A stretch of DNA of 64,000 nt from Flavobacterium sedimenticola (GTDB taxonomy: Bacteria; Bacteroidota; Bacteroidia; Flavobacteriales; Flavobacteriaceae), in the NCBI RefSeq assembly GCF_030053345.1, contig NZ_JASGBP010000001.1, forward strand, positions 620,001 through 684,000. The letters are read 5' to 3'. Positions within the stretch are counted from its first letter, which is position 1, and every line of letters begins with the position of its first letter. The notes below the pieces were generated by a model. The model searched no databases and was not told the origin of the DNA. It saw nothing but the letters and a program-made list of their open reading frames with translations. This document shows positions 39,450 to 49,232 of this stretch, piece after piece. The position numbers and the translations under genes are program-made.

Positions 39450-39968
39450 TTAACAATTGGCCGGTGTTCTTCCGAAGAAACGGTCGTCTTTATCGGTTCT
39501 TCCGCCATCTTCCATCGGGAATTCTTTTCGCATCGGGTGGGAGACCATTTCTTCCATATTCAAAATGCGTTTAAGTTGCGGGTGTCCTTTGAAATTGATG
39601 CCAAAGAAATCCCACGCCTCTCTTTCCATCCAATTGGCACATAAAAACAAATCGGTTACCGTTTCCACTTCTGCCGGATCCGGTAAAAATGTTTTTACAC
39701 GGATGCGGACATTTTCAATCCAATTGTGCAGCTGATACACTACGGCAAATTGGTGTTCGGCATCATTATCAGGGAAATGGATTCCGGTTAAATCGGTTAA
39801 GAAATGGAAGTTTAAATCTTCTTGTTCTTTGAGAAACCGAATTACTTCGTGAATCGTATTCGGGGTTGCCTCGAAAGTGAAAATATCGCGTTTCATTTCA
39901 AAATTCAGCACATGGTTGCCGAATGCTTGAGACAGTTTTTCTTGTATATGCGCTGTTTCTAAAGCCAT
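39450..39968 (-). CDS. nuoC: NADH-quinone oxidoreductase subunit C
   Basis: A 172-residue 30-kDa subunit. The signature ERE-x-x-D-F-F-G is present as EREAWDFFGINFKGHP near residue 112, followed by the RRI/L-type end (HPMRKEFPMED). It docks NuoD and NuoB. It starts one base below the nuoB stop. Confidence 0.95.
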   Translation of the reverse strand: MALETAHIQEKLSQAFGNHVLNFEMKRDIFTFEATPNTIHEVIRFLKEQEDLNFHFLTDLTGIHFPDNDAEHQFAVVYQLHNWIENVRIRVKTFLPDPAEVETVTDLFLCANWMEREAWDFFGINFKGHPQLKRILNMEEMVSHPMRKEFPMEDGGRTDKDDRFFGRTPANC

Positions 39969-39969
39969 A

Positions 39970-40515
39970 TTATAGATTATAAGAAGCTAATAATTCTTTG
40001 TATTCCGGTGAATTTCTGCGACGAACGGATTCGTTTTTCACCAATTCCTGCAATTGCATTACGCCCTGAACAATTTGTTCCGGTCTGGGTGGACAACCCG
40101 GTACGTATACGTCAACCGGAATGACTTTGTCGATACCTTGCAGTACAGAGTAAGTGTCGAAAACACCGCCGGAAGAGGCGCAAGCGCCCACAGCGATAAC
40201 CCAACGCGGTTCCGACATTTGTTCGTATACTTGGCGTAAAATAGGAGCCATTTTTTTAGAAATGGTACCCATAACCATCAGCATATCGGCTTGGCGCGGA
40301 GAGAAACTAACTCTTTCCGACCCAAAACGTGCTAAATCATAATGAGATGCCATAGTGGCCATGAATTCAATACCGCAACAAGAAGTGGCAAACGGTAAGG
40401 GCCAAAGCGAATTGGCTCTGGCTAAACCAACAACATCATTCAGTTTGGTAGCGAAGAATCCCTCGCCTACAACTCCTTCCGGTGGAGCAACCATATTTGG
40501 ATTTGAATCACTCAT
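39970..40515 (-). CDS. nuoB: NADH-quinone oxidoreductase subunit B (cluster N2)
   Basis: A 181-residue subunit. The cysteine ligands of the terminal 4Fe-4S cluster N2 lie in TSCCGIEFM (about 45), in GACASSGG (about 111) and in VPGCPPRPE (about 138). This cluster reduces quinone at the NuoB/NuoD interface. Confidence 0.96.
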   Translation of the reverse strand: MSDSNPNMVAPPEGVVGEGFFATKLNDVVGLARANSLWPLPFATSCCGIEFMATMASHYDLARFGSERVSFSPRQADMLMVMGTISKKMAPILRQVYEQMSEPRWVIAVGACASSGGVFDTYSVLQGIDKVIPVDVYVPGCPPRPEQIVQGVMQLQELVKNESVRRRNSPEYKELLASYNL

Positions 40516-40547
40516 GGATCATTCGTAGTTTAAATTCGTAACTAAAT

Positions 40548-40913
40548 TTATTCCCACTCTAACGCTTTCTTCTTGATAATGTAGAAGAAACCGATTAACA
40601 AGAGTGACATAAAAATCACCATTTTAATCATGCCTTCTGTTCCTAATGCCTTGAAATTAACCGCCCAAGGATATAAGAAAATAACTTCCACATCGAAAAG
40701 CACAAAAAGAATAGCAACCAGGAAGTATTTTACCGAAAACGGTATTCTGGCATTCCCCACGGATTCGATACCGCATTCGAAGTTTTTGTCTTTGCTTTTA
40801 GAATGTCTTTTCGGGCCTAAAAAGCTGGAACCTATAATGGTTAAAACCACAAACCCGACGGCTAATCCCGCCTGCATGAGGATGGGTAAATAATCTAATT
40901 GATTGGACTGCAT
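40548..40913 (-). CDS. nuoA: NADH-quinone oxidoreductase subunit A
   Basis: A 121-residue membrane subunit with three helices. The ND3-type loop FECGIESVG and the KYFLVAILFVLFDVEVIFLYPWA helix are diagnostic. I use the ATG at 40913 (MQSNQLDYLP). An upstream ATG at 40958 lies above the predicted transcription start and so cannot be used. First gene of the nuo operon. Confidence 0.95.
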   Translation of the reverse strand: MQSNQLDYLPILMQAGLAVGFVVLTIIGSSFLGPKRHSKSKDKNFECGIESVGNARIPFSVKYFLVAILFVLFDVEVIFLYPWAVNFKALGTEGMIKMVIFMSLLLIGFFYIIKKKALEWE

Positions 40914-40947
40914 AACGCTCAAAATTAGAAGTAAATTAAAATAGCCA

Positions 40948-40977
40948 CAAATATACATCGCAATATTGAATTCGCAA
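40948..40977 (-). promoter_or_regulatory. Promoter of the nuo operon
   Basis: Minus strand TTG (40975-40977), exactly 19 nt, then TATATTTG (40948-40955): a perfect Bacteroidota primary-sigma promoter. Transcription should begin near 40942, giving a leader of about 30 nt before nuoA. Confidence 0.85.
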
Positions 40978-41060
40978 AAAGCAAGGCTAATCCTTTGACA
41001 ATAATTCGGCTAAAAACGTTTATTTAAACTGATTTTAAATAAGAAAAAAAGACATAAAAA

Positions 41061-41085
41061 AACGTCCCGAAATTTTCGGGACGTT
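41061..41085. terminator. Terminator after the cold-shock gene
   Basis: An AACGTCCCGAA / TTCGGGACGTT stem with a 3-nt loop. On the minus strand it is followed by a T-run. It ends cspA transcripts before the nuo promoter. Confidence 0.85.
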
Positions 41086-41118
41086 GAGTCAATCTAGGTA
41101 ATCAAAAAATAATATATA

Positions 41119-41319
41119 TTAGTCTTCGATAGCCACTACTTGAGCCGCTACTTTACCTTTTCTACCGTCTTCTTCTTCGTAAGATACTTTATCTCCTTCG
41201 TTTAAACCGTCTGATTTAATTCCGGTAGCATGTACGAAAATGTCTTTTCCTGTCTCGTCATCAGTAATAAAACCGTAACCTTTTGATTCATTGAAGAATT
41301 TAACTTTACCTGTGCGCAT
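41119..41319 (-). CDS. Cold-shock domain protein
   Basis: A 66-residue CspA-family RNA chaperone, full length. RNP1-type KGYGFI (residues about 13-18) and RNP2-type DIFVHATGI (about 26) are both intact. Transcribed alone, with a perfect promoter 29 bp upstream and a strong terminator downstream. Known family members bind single-stranded RNA and prevent secondary structure. The leader is short, so long-5'-UTR thermosensing of the E. coli type is not seen. Confidence 0.95.
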   Translation of the reverse strand: MRTGKVKFFNESKGYGFITDDETGKDIFVHATGIKSDGLNEGDKVSYEEEDGRKGKVAAQVVAIED

Positions 41320-41347
41320 TTGTAATAAAAAAATAATTAATAATGCT

Positions 41348-41377
41348 CAAAGATATACTTATTTGCGACATAGCCAA
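41348..41377 (-). promoter_or_regulatory. Promoter of the cold-shock gene
   Basis: Minus strand TTG (41375-41377), 19 nt, TATCTTTG (41348-41355). Spacing and both motifs match the Bacteroidota consensus. The stretch between here and the aspS terminator is AT-rich and has no gene. Confidence 0.85.
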
Positions 41378-41479
41378 AAAAATAGGATAAAAAAAATAAA
41401 AAAATAACAAAAAATTAAAAATTTAATTGAATGATTTTCAATATAATATTTGAAATATTCTAAAAAATGAAAACAAAAA

Positions 41480-41511
41480 CGCCATCATTTGTTAATTTTT
41501 AAATAATGGCG
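41480..41511 (-). terminator. Terminator of aspS
   Basis: CGCCATTATTT / AAATGATGGCG (one G-U pair) around a 10-nt loop, followed on the minus strand by TTTTTG. It lies 25 bp past the aspS stop. Confidence 0.8.
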
Positions 41512-41536
41512 CTCTGTTAAAATGAGAATATGATAT

Positions 41537-43291
41537 TTATTTCGCAATATTCAATTGAATGTGTAACTCCGCTAATTGCGCTTCATCAATTGCAGATGGG
41601 GCATCAATCATCACATCACGTCCCGAATTGTTTTTAGGGAACGCAATGAAGTCGCGAATCGTTTCTTGTCCGCCCAAAATGGCCACCAATCGGTCTAAAC
41701 CGAAAGCCAATCCACCATGCGGTGGCGCACCAAATTGGAAAGCATTCATCAGGAAGCCGAATTGCGCTTCGGCTTGTTCCGGTGTAAACCCTAACAAACT
41801 GAACATTCTGCTTTGTAATTCTTTGTCGTGAATACGAATGGAACCACCGCCGATTTCGTTACCGTTTAATACCATGTCATAAGCATTGGCACGCACTTTT
41901 CCGGGATCCGTTTCTATGAGTTTCATGTCCTCCGGTTTTGGAGAGGTAAACGGATGGTGCATCGCATGGTAACGACCGCTTTCTTCGTCCCATTCCAATA
42001 ACGGGAAGTCTACTACCCATAGCGGTGCAAATTCATCAGGCTTACGTAAGCCCAATCGTGTGGCGACTTCCATACGAAGTGCCGACAATTGTGCTCTTGT
42101 TTTGTTGGCGTTACCCGATAAGATTAAAATTAAATCACCGGCCTTGGCGTTGGTGGCATCGGCCCATTTTTTTAAATCGTCTTGGTCGTAAAATTTATCT
42201 ACCGAAGATTTGAACGTTCCGTCGGCTTCGCATTTTACATACACCATGCCTGAAGCCCCTATTTGTGGTCGTTTTACCCAGTCAATCAAGGCATCAATTT
42301 CTTTACGGGTGTAGGAGGCACAACCCGGAGCGGCGATACCTACTACGAGTTCAGCTGAGTTGAACACGGCAAAATCTTTATGTTGAGCCACTGCATTCAA
42401 TTCGCCGAATTTCATGTCGAATCGAATATCCGGTTTGTCGTTACCATAGGTTTTCATGGCGTAATCGTACGTCATTCTCGGAAATTGGTCGACTTCGATG
42501 CCTTTTAATGCTTTTAACAAATGACGCGTTAAGCCTTCAAAAACGTTTAAAATATCTTCTTGCTCCACAAAGGCCATCTCACAATCGATTTGGGTGAATT
42601 CCGGTTGTCTGTCGGCGCGTAAATCTTCATCGCGGAAACATTTTACAATTTGGAAATACTTATCCATACCACCTACCATAAGCAATTGTTTGAACGTTTG
42701 CGGCGATTGTGGCAAAGCGTAAAATTGTCCTTGATTCATCCGACTGGGCACTACAAAATCACGGGCACCTTCGGGAGTGGATTTGATTAAATAAGGGGTT
42801 TCGATCTCACAAAAATCCAATTCCGATAAATAGTTGCGAACTTCCATGGCTACTTTGTGCCGAAAAAGTAAGGCATTTTTTACAGGATTTCTCCGGATGT
42901 CAAGGTAACGGTATTTCATTCGAATGTCTTCGCCGCCATCAGTTTCGTCCTCGATAGTAAACGGCGGTAACATGGCTTCGTTTAAAACAGTCAGTTCCGA
43001 TACCAAAATCTCAATATCCCCTGTAGCCATATTCGGGTTTTTGGATTCCCGCTCGATTACGGTTCCTTTAACCTGAATGACAAATTCTCTACCCAACGAT
43101 TTGGCTTTTTCAAAAACGGCTTTATCGGTGCGTTGTTCGTCAAAGATCAATTGGGTAATCCCGTAACGGTCGCGTAAATCTACCCATATCATAAATCCTT
43201 TATCGCGTGATTTTTGAACCCAACCGGCTAGCGTAACTTCGGTATTGATGTGTGTGGCATTGAGTGCGCCACAGCTGTGACTTCTGTACAT
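41537..43291 (-). CDS. aspS: Aspartyl-tRNA synthetase
   Basis: A 584-residue class IIb synthetase. The N-terminal OB-fold anticodon domain ([19 protein letters not shown]) is followed by motif 2 ([20 protein letters not shown], about residue 215), the bacterial GAD insertion domain, and motif 3 ([15 protein letters not shown], about 547). It charges tRNA-Asp. A -7 motif TATTTTTG lies at 43312-43319, 20 bp upstream. Single gene with its own terminator. Confidence 0.97.
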   Translation of the reverse strand: MYRSHSCGALNATHINTEVTLAGWVQKSRDKGFMIWVDLRDRYGITQLIFDEQRTDKAVFEKAKSLGREFVIQVKGTVIERESKNPNMATGDIEILVSELTVLNEAMLPPFTIEDETDGGEDIRMKYRYLDIRRNPVKNALLFRHKVAMEVRNYLSELDFCEIETPYLIKSTPEGARDFVVPSRMNQGQFYALPQSPQTFKQLLMVGGMDKYFQIVKCFRDEDLRADRQPEFTQIDCEMAFVEQEDILNVFEGLTRHLLKALKGIEVDQFPRMTYDYAMKTYGNDKPDIRFDMKFGELNAVAQHKDFAVFNSAELVVGIAAPGCASYTRKEIDALIDWVKRPQIGASGMVYVKCEADGTFKSSVDKFYDQDDLKKWADATNAKAGDLILILSGNANKTRAQLSALRMEVATRLGLRKPDEFAPLWVVDFPLLEWDEESGRYHAMHHPFTSPKPEDMKLIETDPGKVRANAYDMVLNGNEIGGGSIRIHDKELQSRMFSLLGFTPEQAEAQFGFLMNAFQFGAPPHGGLAFGLDRLVAILGGQETIRDFIAFPKNNSGRDVMIDAPSAIDEAQLAELHIQLNIAK

Positions 43292-43499
43292 TTTGAACTA
43301 AAATTTGAGTGCAAAAATAGTGTTTTGTTTCAAGTTTTTACAGTTAACCAACGGCTAATTTGATTTAATTTTTAAGGAACTTCTTGAATCCCAATGTTAA
43401 ATTTTACTTCAATGTTACCAAATTGTTAACAAAAAGTTTTTTTAATGTAAATTAATTTATACTTTTGATATGATAATAGTAACCATTAAACCTACAGTT

Positions 43500-43844
43500 A
43501 TGAAAAAGATATTGATTTTAAGCGCGTTATTCAGCAGTGTTTTTGCTTTTGCCCAAAGCCAAAAACCGGTTTTGGAACAAGAAGGGAATTTGGTAAAAGC
43601 AACCTATTACTACGATAATGGAAAAATCCAGCAACAAGGATACTTTAAAGACGGAAAGTTAACCGGAGTTTGGATTGCCTACGACGAACAAGGAAATAAA
43701 AAGTCGAGCGGAGAATACAACAATGGTCAAAAAACCGGGAAATGGTTTTTTTGGAACCAAAAATCGTTAGCCGAAGTAGACTATGCCAATAGTCGCGTTG
43801 CTTCTGTGAAAAACTGGAAACAAGAGGCGATTGTAAACAAATAA
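43500..43844 (+). CDS. Secreted MORN-repeat (YwqK-like) protein
   Basis: A 114-residue protein with a signal peptide (MKKILILSALFSSVFAFAQ). Two or three MORN-type repeats follow, with Y-x-x-G-x-x-x-x-x-G-x-x-x-x-G spacing (YYDNGKIQQQGYFKDGKLTG, then YNNGQKTGKW). Such proteins are common exported proteins of Flavobacteria, without a defined role. I use ATG 43500. A -7 motif TACTTTTG lies at 43460-43467, so the earlier ATG at 43470 would be almost at the transcription start. Confidence 0.8.
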   Translation: MKKILILSALFSSVFAFAQSQKPVLEQEGNLVKATYYYDNGKIQQQGYFKDGKLTGVWIAYDEQGNKKSSGEYNNGQKTGKWFFWNQKSLAEVDYANSRVASVKNWKQEAIVNK

Positions 43845-43862
43845 AAGCAATTCGTACTGTAA

Positions 43863-43890
43863 AAAAAGGAACCCTTTAGAGTTCCTTTTT
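43863..43890. terminator. Bidirectional terminator
   Basis: AAAAAGGAAC / GTTCCTTTTT stem with an 8-nt loop between convergent genes. The same stem sequence is used again at 44473-44502. Confidence 0.85.
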
Positions 43891-43894
43891 TTAT

Positions 43895-44449
43895 TTATGA
43901 TTTGTACAACTTCTCATGCTTGTCAATCTCTTTAAAAGAGTTGATGATACGATTGATAGTTTCTTTGTGATTCTCTTTTCTGGATTTTTCGGTCCATACC
44001 ATAATTTGGTAATAGTTCGATTTTCCCTCTACGATGGCATAACGGTAAAAAACATCGTAGCCTTCTACATTTCCGGTAATTGAGAAGAGTTTTGCTTTTT
44101 TACCGTGAATCTTAGTTTCAGCTTCTTCAGAAATCGTCAACCCTTTTATTTTATCGGTAAAATTGCTGCGTACCACATTGCTGTATCCGTCTAAGCTGGG
44201 CTCAATATCAATAGCATTAATTGCTATAGCATTGTGAAAACTCTCTTTGGTCTCATCAATCACAATAGTATATAATTCGCCCATCAGATTCTGATATTGC
44301 AAGGAAGCGTCACCGTTGAGATTTTCGGTTTTTTCCATAGAGTCGGGTAAGTCAATAGTATATTTATTGGCGATGGTTACCGTTCGGAATTCTTGATTAG
44401 AATCGCATGAGAAACACGCGAGTATCAGCAGCAAAACAATTTTTTTCAT
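43895..44449 (-). CDS. Predicted exported lipoprotein (184 aa)
   Basis: A 184-residue protein. MKKIVLLLILACFSCDS is a signal sequence with cysteines placed as in lipoproteins, though the lipobox is atypical. The mature part is a single soluble domain with a KIHGKKAKLFSITG segment, no catalytic motif. I use the ATG at 44449 (MKKIVLL) over one six codons earlier. It is flanked on both sides by nearly identical terminators, so it is a single-gene unit. Function unknown. Confidence 0.7.
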   Translation of the reverse strand: MKKIVLLLILACFSCDSNQEFRTVTIANKYTIDLPDSMEKTENLNGDASLQYQNLMGELYTIVIDETKESFHNAIAINAIDIEPSLDGYSNVVRSNFTDKIKGLTISEEAETKIHGKKAKLFSITGNVEGYDVFYRYAIVEGKSNYYQIMVWTEKSRKENHKETINRIINSFKEIDKHEKLYKS

Positions 44450-44472
44450 GGGTTTAATTTTCTGCAATATAA

Positions 44473-44502
44473 AAAAAGGAACTCTAATGGAGTTCCTTTT
44501 TT
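44473..44502 (-). terminator. Terminator of the efflux operon
   Basis: An AAAAAGGAACT / AGTTCCTTTTT stem with a 7-nt loop, 20 bp past the RND pump stop. Nearly the same stem occurs at 43863-43890. Confidence 0.85.
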
Positions 44503-44522
44503 GTTTTGATTTGAAATATGTG

Positions 44523-47500
44523 TTAAGATTCTAAAGCTTTTCGAGCATTTCTTCGATCGCGTAACCAATACTTAGTACGCTTCACCAAGAAGAACATGAC
44601 CGGTACCATAACCAATGTCAGTACGGTAGCATACGTCAATCCGAAGATGATGGTCCAGGCCAATGGCCCCCAGAAAATTACGTTATCACCACCCATATAC
44701 AAGTGCGGATTCAAATCGGTTACCAATCCGAAGAAGTCGAAATTCAATCCGATGGCTAACGGAATCAAACCTAACACAGCCGTCAAGGCCGTCAACAATA
44801 CCGGACGCAAACGCGATTTTCCACTTTCGATAATCACTTCTTTGATTTCGTCTAAGTTCAAATCGTCGTGACTTTCCACACCTTTTTCGCGTACTTTTTG
44901 ATCTAATAACAATACAAAGAAGTCCATTAAAACGATACCGTTTTTCACCACAATTCCCGCCAGGGATATAATACCCATCATGGTCATCAGGATCACGAAA
45001 TCCATGTTGGCAATCACATAACCATAGAATACACCACTGAAACTCAGCAATACGGTAAACAAAATCACTATCGTTTTGGAAACCGAGTTAAACTGAAGTA
45101 CAATAATGATGGTGATTCCGGCCATGGCCAAGAACAACGCGTACATCAGGAAACTTTGGTTTTTCCCTTGTTCTTCCTGAACACCCGAAAAGGAGTAGGT
45201 GATGCCTTTCGGCAATTGATATCCTTTCAATTCGGTTTGAATTTGTTTGGTAATCTCGTCTCCGTTATAACCGGTGAGTACATTCGAATAAATGGTCATA
45301 ATTCGTTTGTAGTTCTTTCTCTTAATTTGGTTATAAGTGTACGTTTTTTCGGTTTTGGAAACTGCCGAAATAGGCACCTGAACAATTTGACCGTTATTTT
45401 GGTTGCGGAAGGTAATCGATTGATTGAACAAAATGTTCTCATTTTTACGTTGGTCTTCCTGCATACGAACCACGATGTTGTAATCATCATCGCCTTCTTT
45501 GAAGGTTGAAATTTCCTGACCATACACTGAGCGGCGTAAATTGAAGCCAAGCTGTCCGGTAGATACTCCGGTGCTTCCGGCATTTACACGATCAACAGTA
45601 ACTTCCAATTCCGGACTTTGTTTGTTCACATCGACACTCAATTTTTCGATACCCGGAATGTTTTTGCTGTCAATAAACGCAATCATTTTGTCGGCTTCCA
45701 CCAACATTTGGTCGTAATCACTACCGGTTAACTGCACACTGATCGGGTAACCGGCCGGAGGACCGTTAGCATCTTTTTCTACCGTTACGATGGCACCTGC
45801 AATTCCTTTTACTTTGGCTCTGATTTCCTCTAAAACATCCGACGTATTATAACCGCGTCTGAATTTGAACTCGGAGAAATTTACGGTTACTTTCCCTTTA
45901 AACGGCGTTTCCGAAGCCGATCCGGCATCTACGTTAGGGTTTCCGGCACCCACACCCACTTGTGACACGATACTTTCGGCCAAGAAATTGGTTTGGGTCT
46001 TTTCGTCTACGTATTTGCTTAGGATGTCAATTACTTGTTTTTCTACAAATAAAGTTGCCTTGTTGGTTTTTTCGATATCGGTTCCTTGCGGATATTCGAT
46101 ATATACAATAGCTTGGTTCGGAATGTTATCGGGGAAGAACAATACTTTTCTCGGGAAAACCCCCACTAAAATAAAGGACAAGAACAACATCCCGATGATA
46201 CCCAACAATGCTTTCCAGGCATTACTTCCGGTAAGCACTTTGGCCAAGAAACGTTTGTATTTTTCTTCCATGCGCGGGAAGAAATCGTGCTGGAAGTCTT
46301 GTGTCCATTGGTACAATTTCCATTTGTACAACCACATCAATCCCAAGGCAATAATGGCTAAGTGACCGATAGCTCTGCCCAATTTAGAATCGTACACATT
46401 GCCTATAATCACAAAAATAACACCGATAATTCCGAAGAGGATGGAGTAGGTTTTTAGTGATTTTTTGGTCACATTGCGGTCTTCAATATCCATCGAGCCA
46501 CCGGTCATGGCAGCGTTTACAATCATCGCCACGAATAAGGAAGCGCCTAACGTCACCGAAAGCGTTAACGGGAAATAGATCATAAATTTACCCATAGTGC
46601 CCGGCCATAAAGCGAACGGTAAGAACGCCATCAAAGTGGTTGCGGTGGAAGAGATTACCGGCCAGGCAATTTCGCCAATACCGATTTTGGAGGCTTGTAC
46701 CCGCGGCATACCCTTTTTCATGTTGGCAAATACGTTGTCTACAACCACAATACCGTCGTCCACGAGCATTCCCAATCCCATAACCAATCCGAATAAAACC
46801 ATGGTATTCAGGGTCATTCCGAAGGCCGATAAAATGGTGAAAGCCATCAACATGGATAACGGAATTGCGGCACCCACGAATAAGGAGTTGCGCAATCCCA
46901 TGGTAAACATCAATACAATCATTACCAGTACAATACCGAAAATGATGTGGTTGGAAAGTTCGTCTACCTGATGCTCCACACGCGAAGACTGATCGTTGGT
47001 CAAATCGATTCGCAAATCATCGGGCAGGTAATTTTCCTGGGCCGTTTTGATTTTTTCTTTTACTTGTTCGATAGCCGAAATCATGTTTTGTCCCGAACGT
47101 TTCTTAACGTTGAGCATCACCACTTCTTTACCTCTTTCACGGGCATAGGTCGTTTTTTCTTTCTCCTTAAAGGAGATTTTGGCAATATCTTTTAAGTACA
47201 CGCTACCGCCGTACGATTTTACAATCACGTTTTCGAGTTCTTTCGGGTCTTTGATTTCTCCTACAATGCGGATGTTGTTGCGCGAGCCTTGAGAAATTAA
47301 GTTTCCGCCCGAAAGCGTCATGTTTTCGTATTTTACGGCATTTTGAATGTCGTCAAAAGAAACTTGAGCTGCCGTCATTTTGAAGATGTCAACCGCAATT
47401 TCCACCTCTTTGTCATCCACACCCAAAATATCTACTTTTTTTACTTCGGGAATTTCCTCAATATCATCTTGGAGTTTCTCTCCGTATTTTTTAAGCTGTT

Positions 47501-47990
47501 GCGTGGTGTAGTTTCCTTTTAAGTTGATGTTCAAAATCGGCACTTCTTCCGAAATATTCAGCTCAAAAACGCTCGGTTCCACTTTGCTGCCGTTGTCTAA
47601 GTTGGGCCAATCGGTATCGGCTTTAACAATATCGACTTTATCTTTAATCTTGGTCTTGGCTTCTTCGATACCTACTTTATCGGTAAACTCCACAATAATC
47701 ATCCCGTAATCCTGGAATGAACTGGCCGTGATTTTATCGACACCGCTGATGTTCTTGATTTCTTTTTCGAGCGGTTTGATAATGAGCTTTTCAACATCTT
47801 CCGCTGAATTCCCCGGGAATACAGAAGAAATGTACACTTTGTTTTCAATAATTTCCGGGAAGTCCTCACGCGGCATGGTGACATAAGCAATCAAACCGGT
47901 AATGACAATAAGGAACGTAAATATGTAAACGGTTACGCGATTATCTATCGCCCAACTGGATATACTGAATTCTTTATTTTGATGTGACAT
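44523..47990 (-). CDS. RND-family efflux pump, inner-membrane permease
   Basis: A 1155-residue AcrB/MexB-type proton-driven permease. The N-terminal helix leads to a large periplasmic loop, then a helix bundle with the conserved charged segment GLVMGLGMLVDDGIVVVDNV (residues about 405-425). A second loop follows, then a mirrored C-terminal bundle (GIISLAGIVVKNGIVLMDF). Substrate is unknown; the sequence is of the multidrug (HAE) type rather than the heavy-metal type. Encoded after its adaptor and outer-membrane partner. Confidence 0.93.
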   Translation of the reverse strand: MSHQNKEFSISSWAIDNRVTVYIFTFLIVITGLIAYVTMPREDFPEIIENKVYISSVFPGNSAEDVEKLIIKPLEKEIKNISGVDKITASSFQDYGMIIVEFTDKVGIEEAKTKIKDKVDIVKADTDWPNLDNGSKVEPSVFELNISEEVPILNINLKGNYTTQQLKKYGEKLQDDIEEIPEVKKVDILGVDDKEVEIAVDIFKMTAAQVSFDDIQNAVKYENMTLSGGNLISQGSRNNIRIVGEIKDPKELENVIVKSYGGSVYLKDIAKISFKEKEKTTYARERGKEVVMLNVKKRSGQNMISAIEQVKEKIKTAQENYLPDDLRIDLTNDQSSRVEHQVDELSNHIIFGIVLVMIVLMFTMGLRNSLFVGAAIPLSMLMAFTILSAFGMTLNTMVLFGLVMGLGMLVDDGIVVVDNVFANMKKGMPRVQASKIGIGEIAWPVISSTATTLMAFLPFALWPGTMGKFMIYFPLTLSVTLGASLFVAMIVNAAMTGGSMDIEDRNVTKKSLKTYSILFGIIGVIFVIIGNVYDSKLGRAIGHLAIIALGLMWLYKWKLYQWTQDFQHDFFPRMEEKYKRFLAKVLTGSNAWKALLGIIGMLFLSFILVGVFPRKVLFFPDNIPNQAIVYIEYPQGTDIEKTNKATLFVEKQVIDILSKYVDEKTQTNFLAESIVSQVGVGAGNPNVDAGSASETPFKGKVTVNFSEFKFRRGYNTSDVLEEIRAKVKGIAGAIVTVEKDANGPPAGYPISVQLTGSDYDQMLVEADKMIAFIDSKNIPGIEKLSVDVNKQSPELEVTVDRVNAGSTGVSTGQLGFNLRRSVYGQEISTFKEGDDDYNIVVRMQEDQRKNENILFNQSITFRNQNNGQIVQVPISAVSKTEKTYTYNQIKRKNYKRIMTIYSNVLTGYNGDEITKQIQTELKGYQLPKGITYSFSGVQEEQGKNQSFLMYALFLAMAGITIIIVLQFNSVSKTIVILFTVLLSFSGVFYGYVIANMDFVILMTMMGIISLAGIVVKNGIVLMDFFVLLLDQKVREKGVESHDDLNLDEIKEVIIESGKSRLRPVLLTALTAVLGLIPLAIGLNFDFFGLVTDLNPHLYMGGDNVIFWGPLAWTIIFGLTYATVLTLVMVPVMFFLVKRTKYWLRDRRNARKALES

Positions 47991-48000
47991 ATATTTTGGT

Positions 48001-48031
48001 TATAAGTTATGAGTTGTAAGTTATAAGTTAA
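48001..48031. repeat. Short imperfect tandem repeat in the efflux operon
   Basis: TTATAAG/TTATGAG/TTGTAAG/TTATAAG units, about 7-8 bp each, in the 87-bp gap between the adaptor and permease genes. Probably slippage-prone filler of no known role. Confidence 0.5.
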
Positions 48032-48077
48032 AGATTGATCAAAACCCTGAACTTAAAAACTTAGAACGTACAACGTT

Positions 48078-49217
48078 TTAGAAATTAAGTTTCATGCCTT
48101 CGGAGATATTGTTTACACCGTCGGTAACAATAATGGTGTTGGCTTTTAATCCGGACACAATTTCAGTGACGTTGTCGGATGATTTTCCGGTCGTAACCAC
48201 ACATTTTTTGGCGGTTCCGGTTTTTCCGTTGCTGCCTTCCACAATGTAAATAAATTTGTTGCCTTCGCCGTCTTCCTGAATCACATTCGTAGGGACTACA
48301 ATAGCCTCTTTATTCACATAATCGATGATTTTAAGTTTGGCTACTTGATTCGGGCGCAACAAGTTGTCCGGATTTGGTACACTTACTTCAATACCGAAAC
48401 TACGATTGTTGGGATTGATAAAGTTACCCACCTGACGCACTTTTCCTTTATAGGTTTTGCCCAAAGAGGCTAAAAATACATCTACTTCGGTGCCTACTTT
48501 CAGTTTGCCGATATAGGTTTCCGGAACGGTAGTTGAAACATACATATTGCCTAAGTTTACTATTCGCATTAACCCTTGGGCACTAGGAGCTACTACTTGA
48601 CCTTTTTCCACAAATACTTCGTCAATAGTTCCGGAAAACGGCGCACGAATTACAGTTTTGGCCAATTGTGCTTTGATTTGAGCTACCGCTTTTTGAGCCG
48701 AAACCATTTGGGTTTGTGCTTGTAAATACTGTATTTCAGAACCGATTTTTTTGTCCCAAAGATTTTTTTGTCTGTCAAAAGTAGTTTTGGCCAACTCGTA
48801 TTGGTTTTGCGCACTGGCTAATTGTTGACTGATGCCGGCGTCATCTACACGGCCTAAAATTTGACCTTTCGTTACACTTTGCCCGGCTTTAACAGTTAAC
48901 GAAGTCAGCGTACCGCTAAACTCCGGTTGAATCAGGATGTTTTCTTTGGTATCAACACTACCTTGAATGTCTAAATAATGATTGAAAACCGTGTCTTTTA
49001 CTGTTTCAACTGAAACCAAAGCTTCTTCTTTTTTTACATCTAAAACCGCTAAAGCGTCTTCGATTTTTAAGATTTCAGCTTGCAAAGCGGCTTTCTTTTC
49101 TTGTAAACCTTTGATGTTTTTGGTTTCAATAAGTTTGTCTACCGTTTGGTTTCCTTCTTTGCCACCACAGGCAACGAGCACAACGGTTAAAAGGGATAGT
49201 ATGATTGTCTTTTTCAT
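48078..49217 (-). CDS. RND efflux periplasmic adaptor (HlyD/AcrA family)
   Basis: A 379-residue adaptor. MKKTIILSLLTVVLVACGG is a lipoprotein signal with Cys17. A coiled coil (residues about 30-60 and 130-180) flanks a lipoyl-like domain (GTLTSLTVKAGQSVTKGQILG; RAPFSGTIDEVFVEKGQVV). Beta-barrel and membrane-proximal domains follow. It bridges the inner-membrane pump and the TolC-like channel. Gap of 15 bp to tolC upstream. Confidence 0.93.
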   Translation of the reverse strand: MKKTIILSLLTVVLVACGGKEGNQTVDKLIETKNIKGLQEKKAALQAEILKIEDALAVLDVKKEEALVSVETVKDTVFNHYLDIQGSVDTKENILIQPEFSGTLTSLTVKAGQSVTKGQILGRVDDAGISQQLASAQNQYELAKTTFDRQKNLWDKKIGSEIQYLQAQTQMVSAQKAVAQIKAQLAKTVIRAPFSGTIDEVFVEKGQVVAPSAQGLMRIVNLGNMYVSTTVPETYIGKLKVGTEVDVFLASLGKTYKGKVRQVGNFINPNNRSFGIEVSVPNPDNLLRPNQVAKLKIIDYVNKEAIVVPTNVIQEDGEGNKFIYIVEGSNGKTGTAKKCVVTTGKSSDNVTEIVSGLKANTIIVTDGVNNISEGMKLNF

Positions 49218-49232
49218 GGATGATATATTAGA

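Noticed and set aside
41320-41536. A thermosensor-like long leader for the cold-shock gene
   Set aside because: The perfect promoter at 41348-41377 gives a leader of only about 25 nt, so the AT-rich stretch upstream is not transcribed with it.
48001-48031. A regulatory array of operator repeats before the RND permease
   Set aside because: The units are imperfect 7-8 bp TTATAAG-like slippage repeats inside an operon, without promoter motifs.
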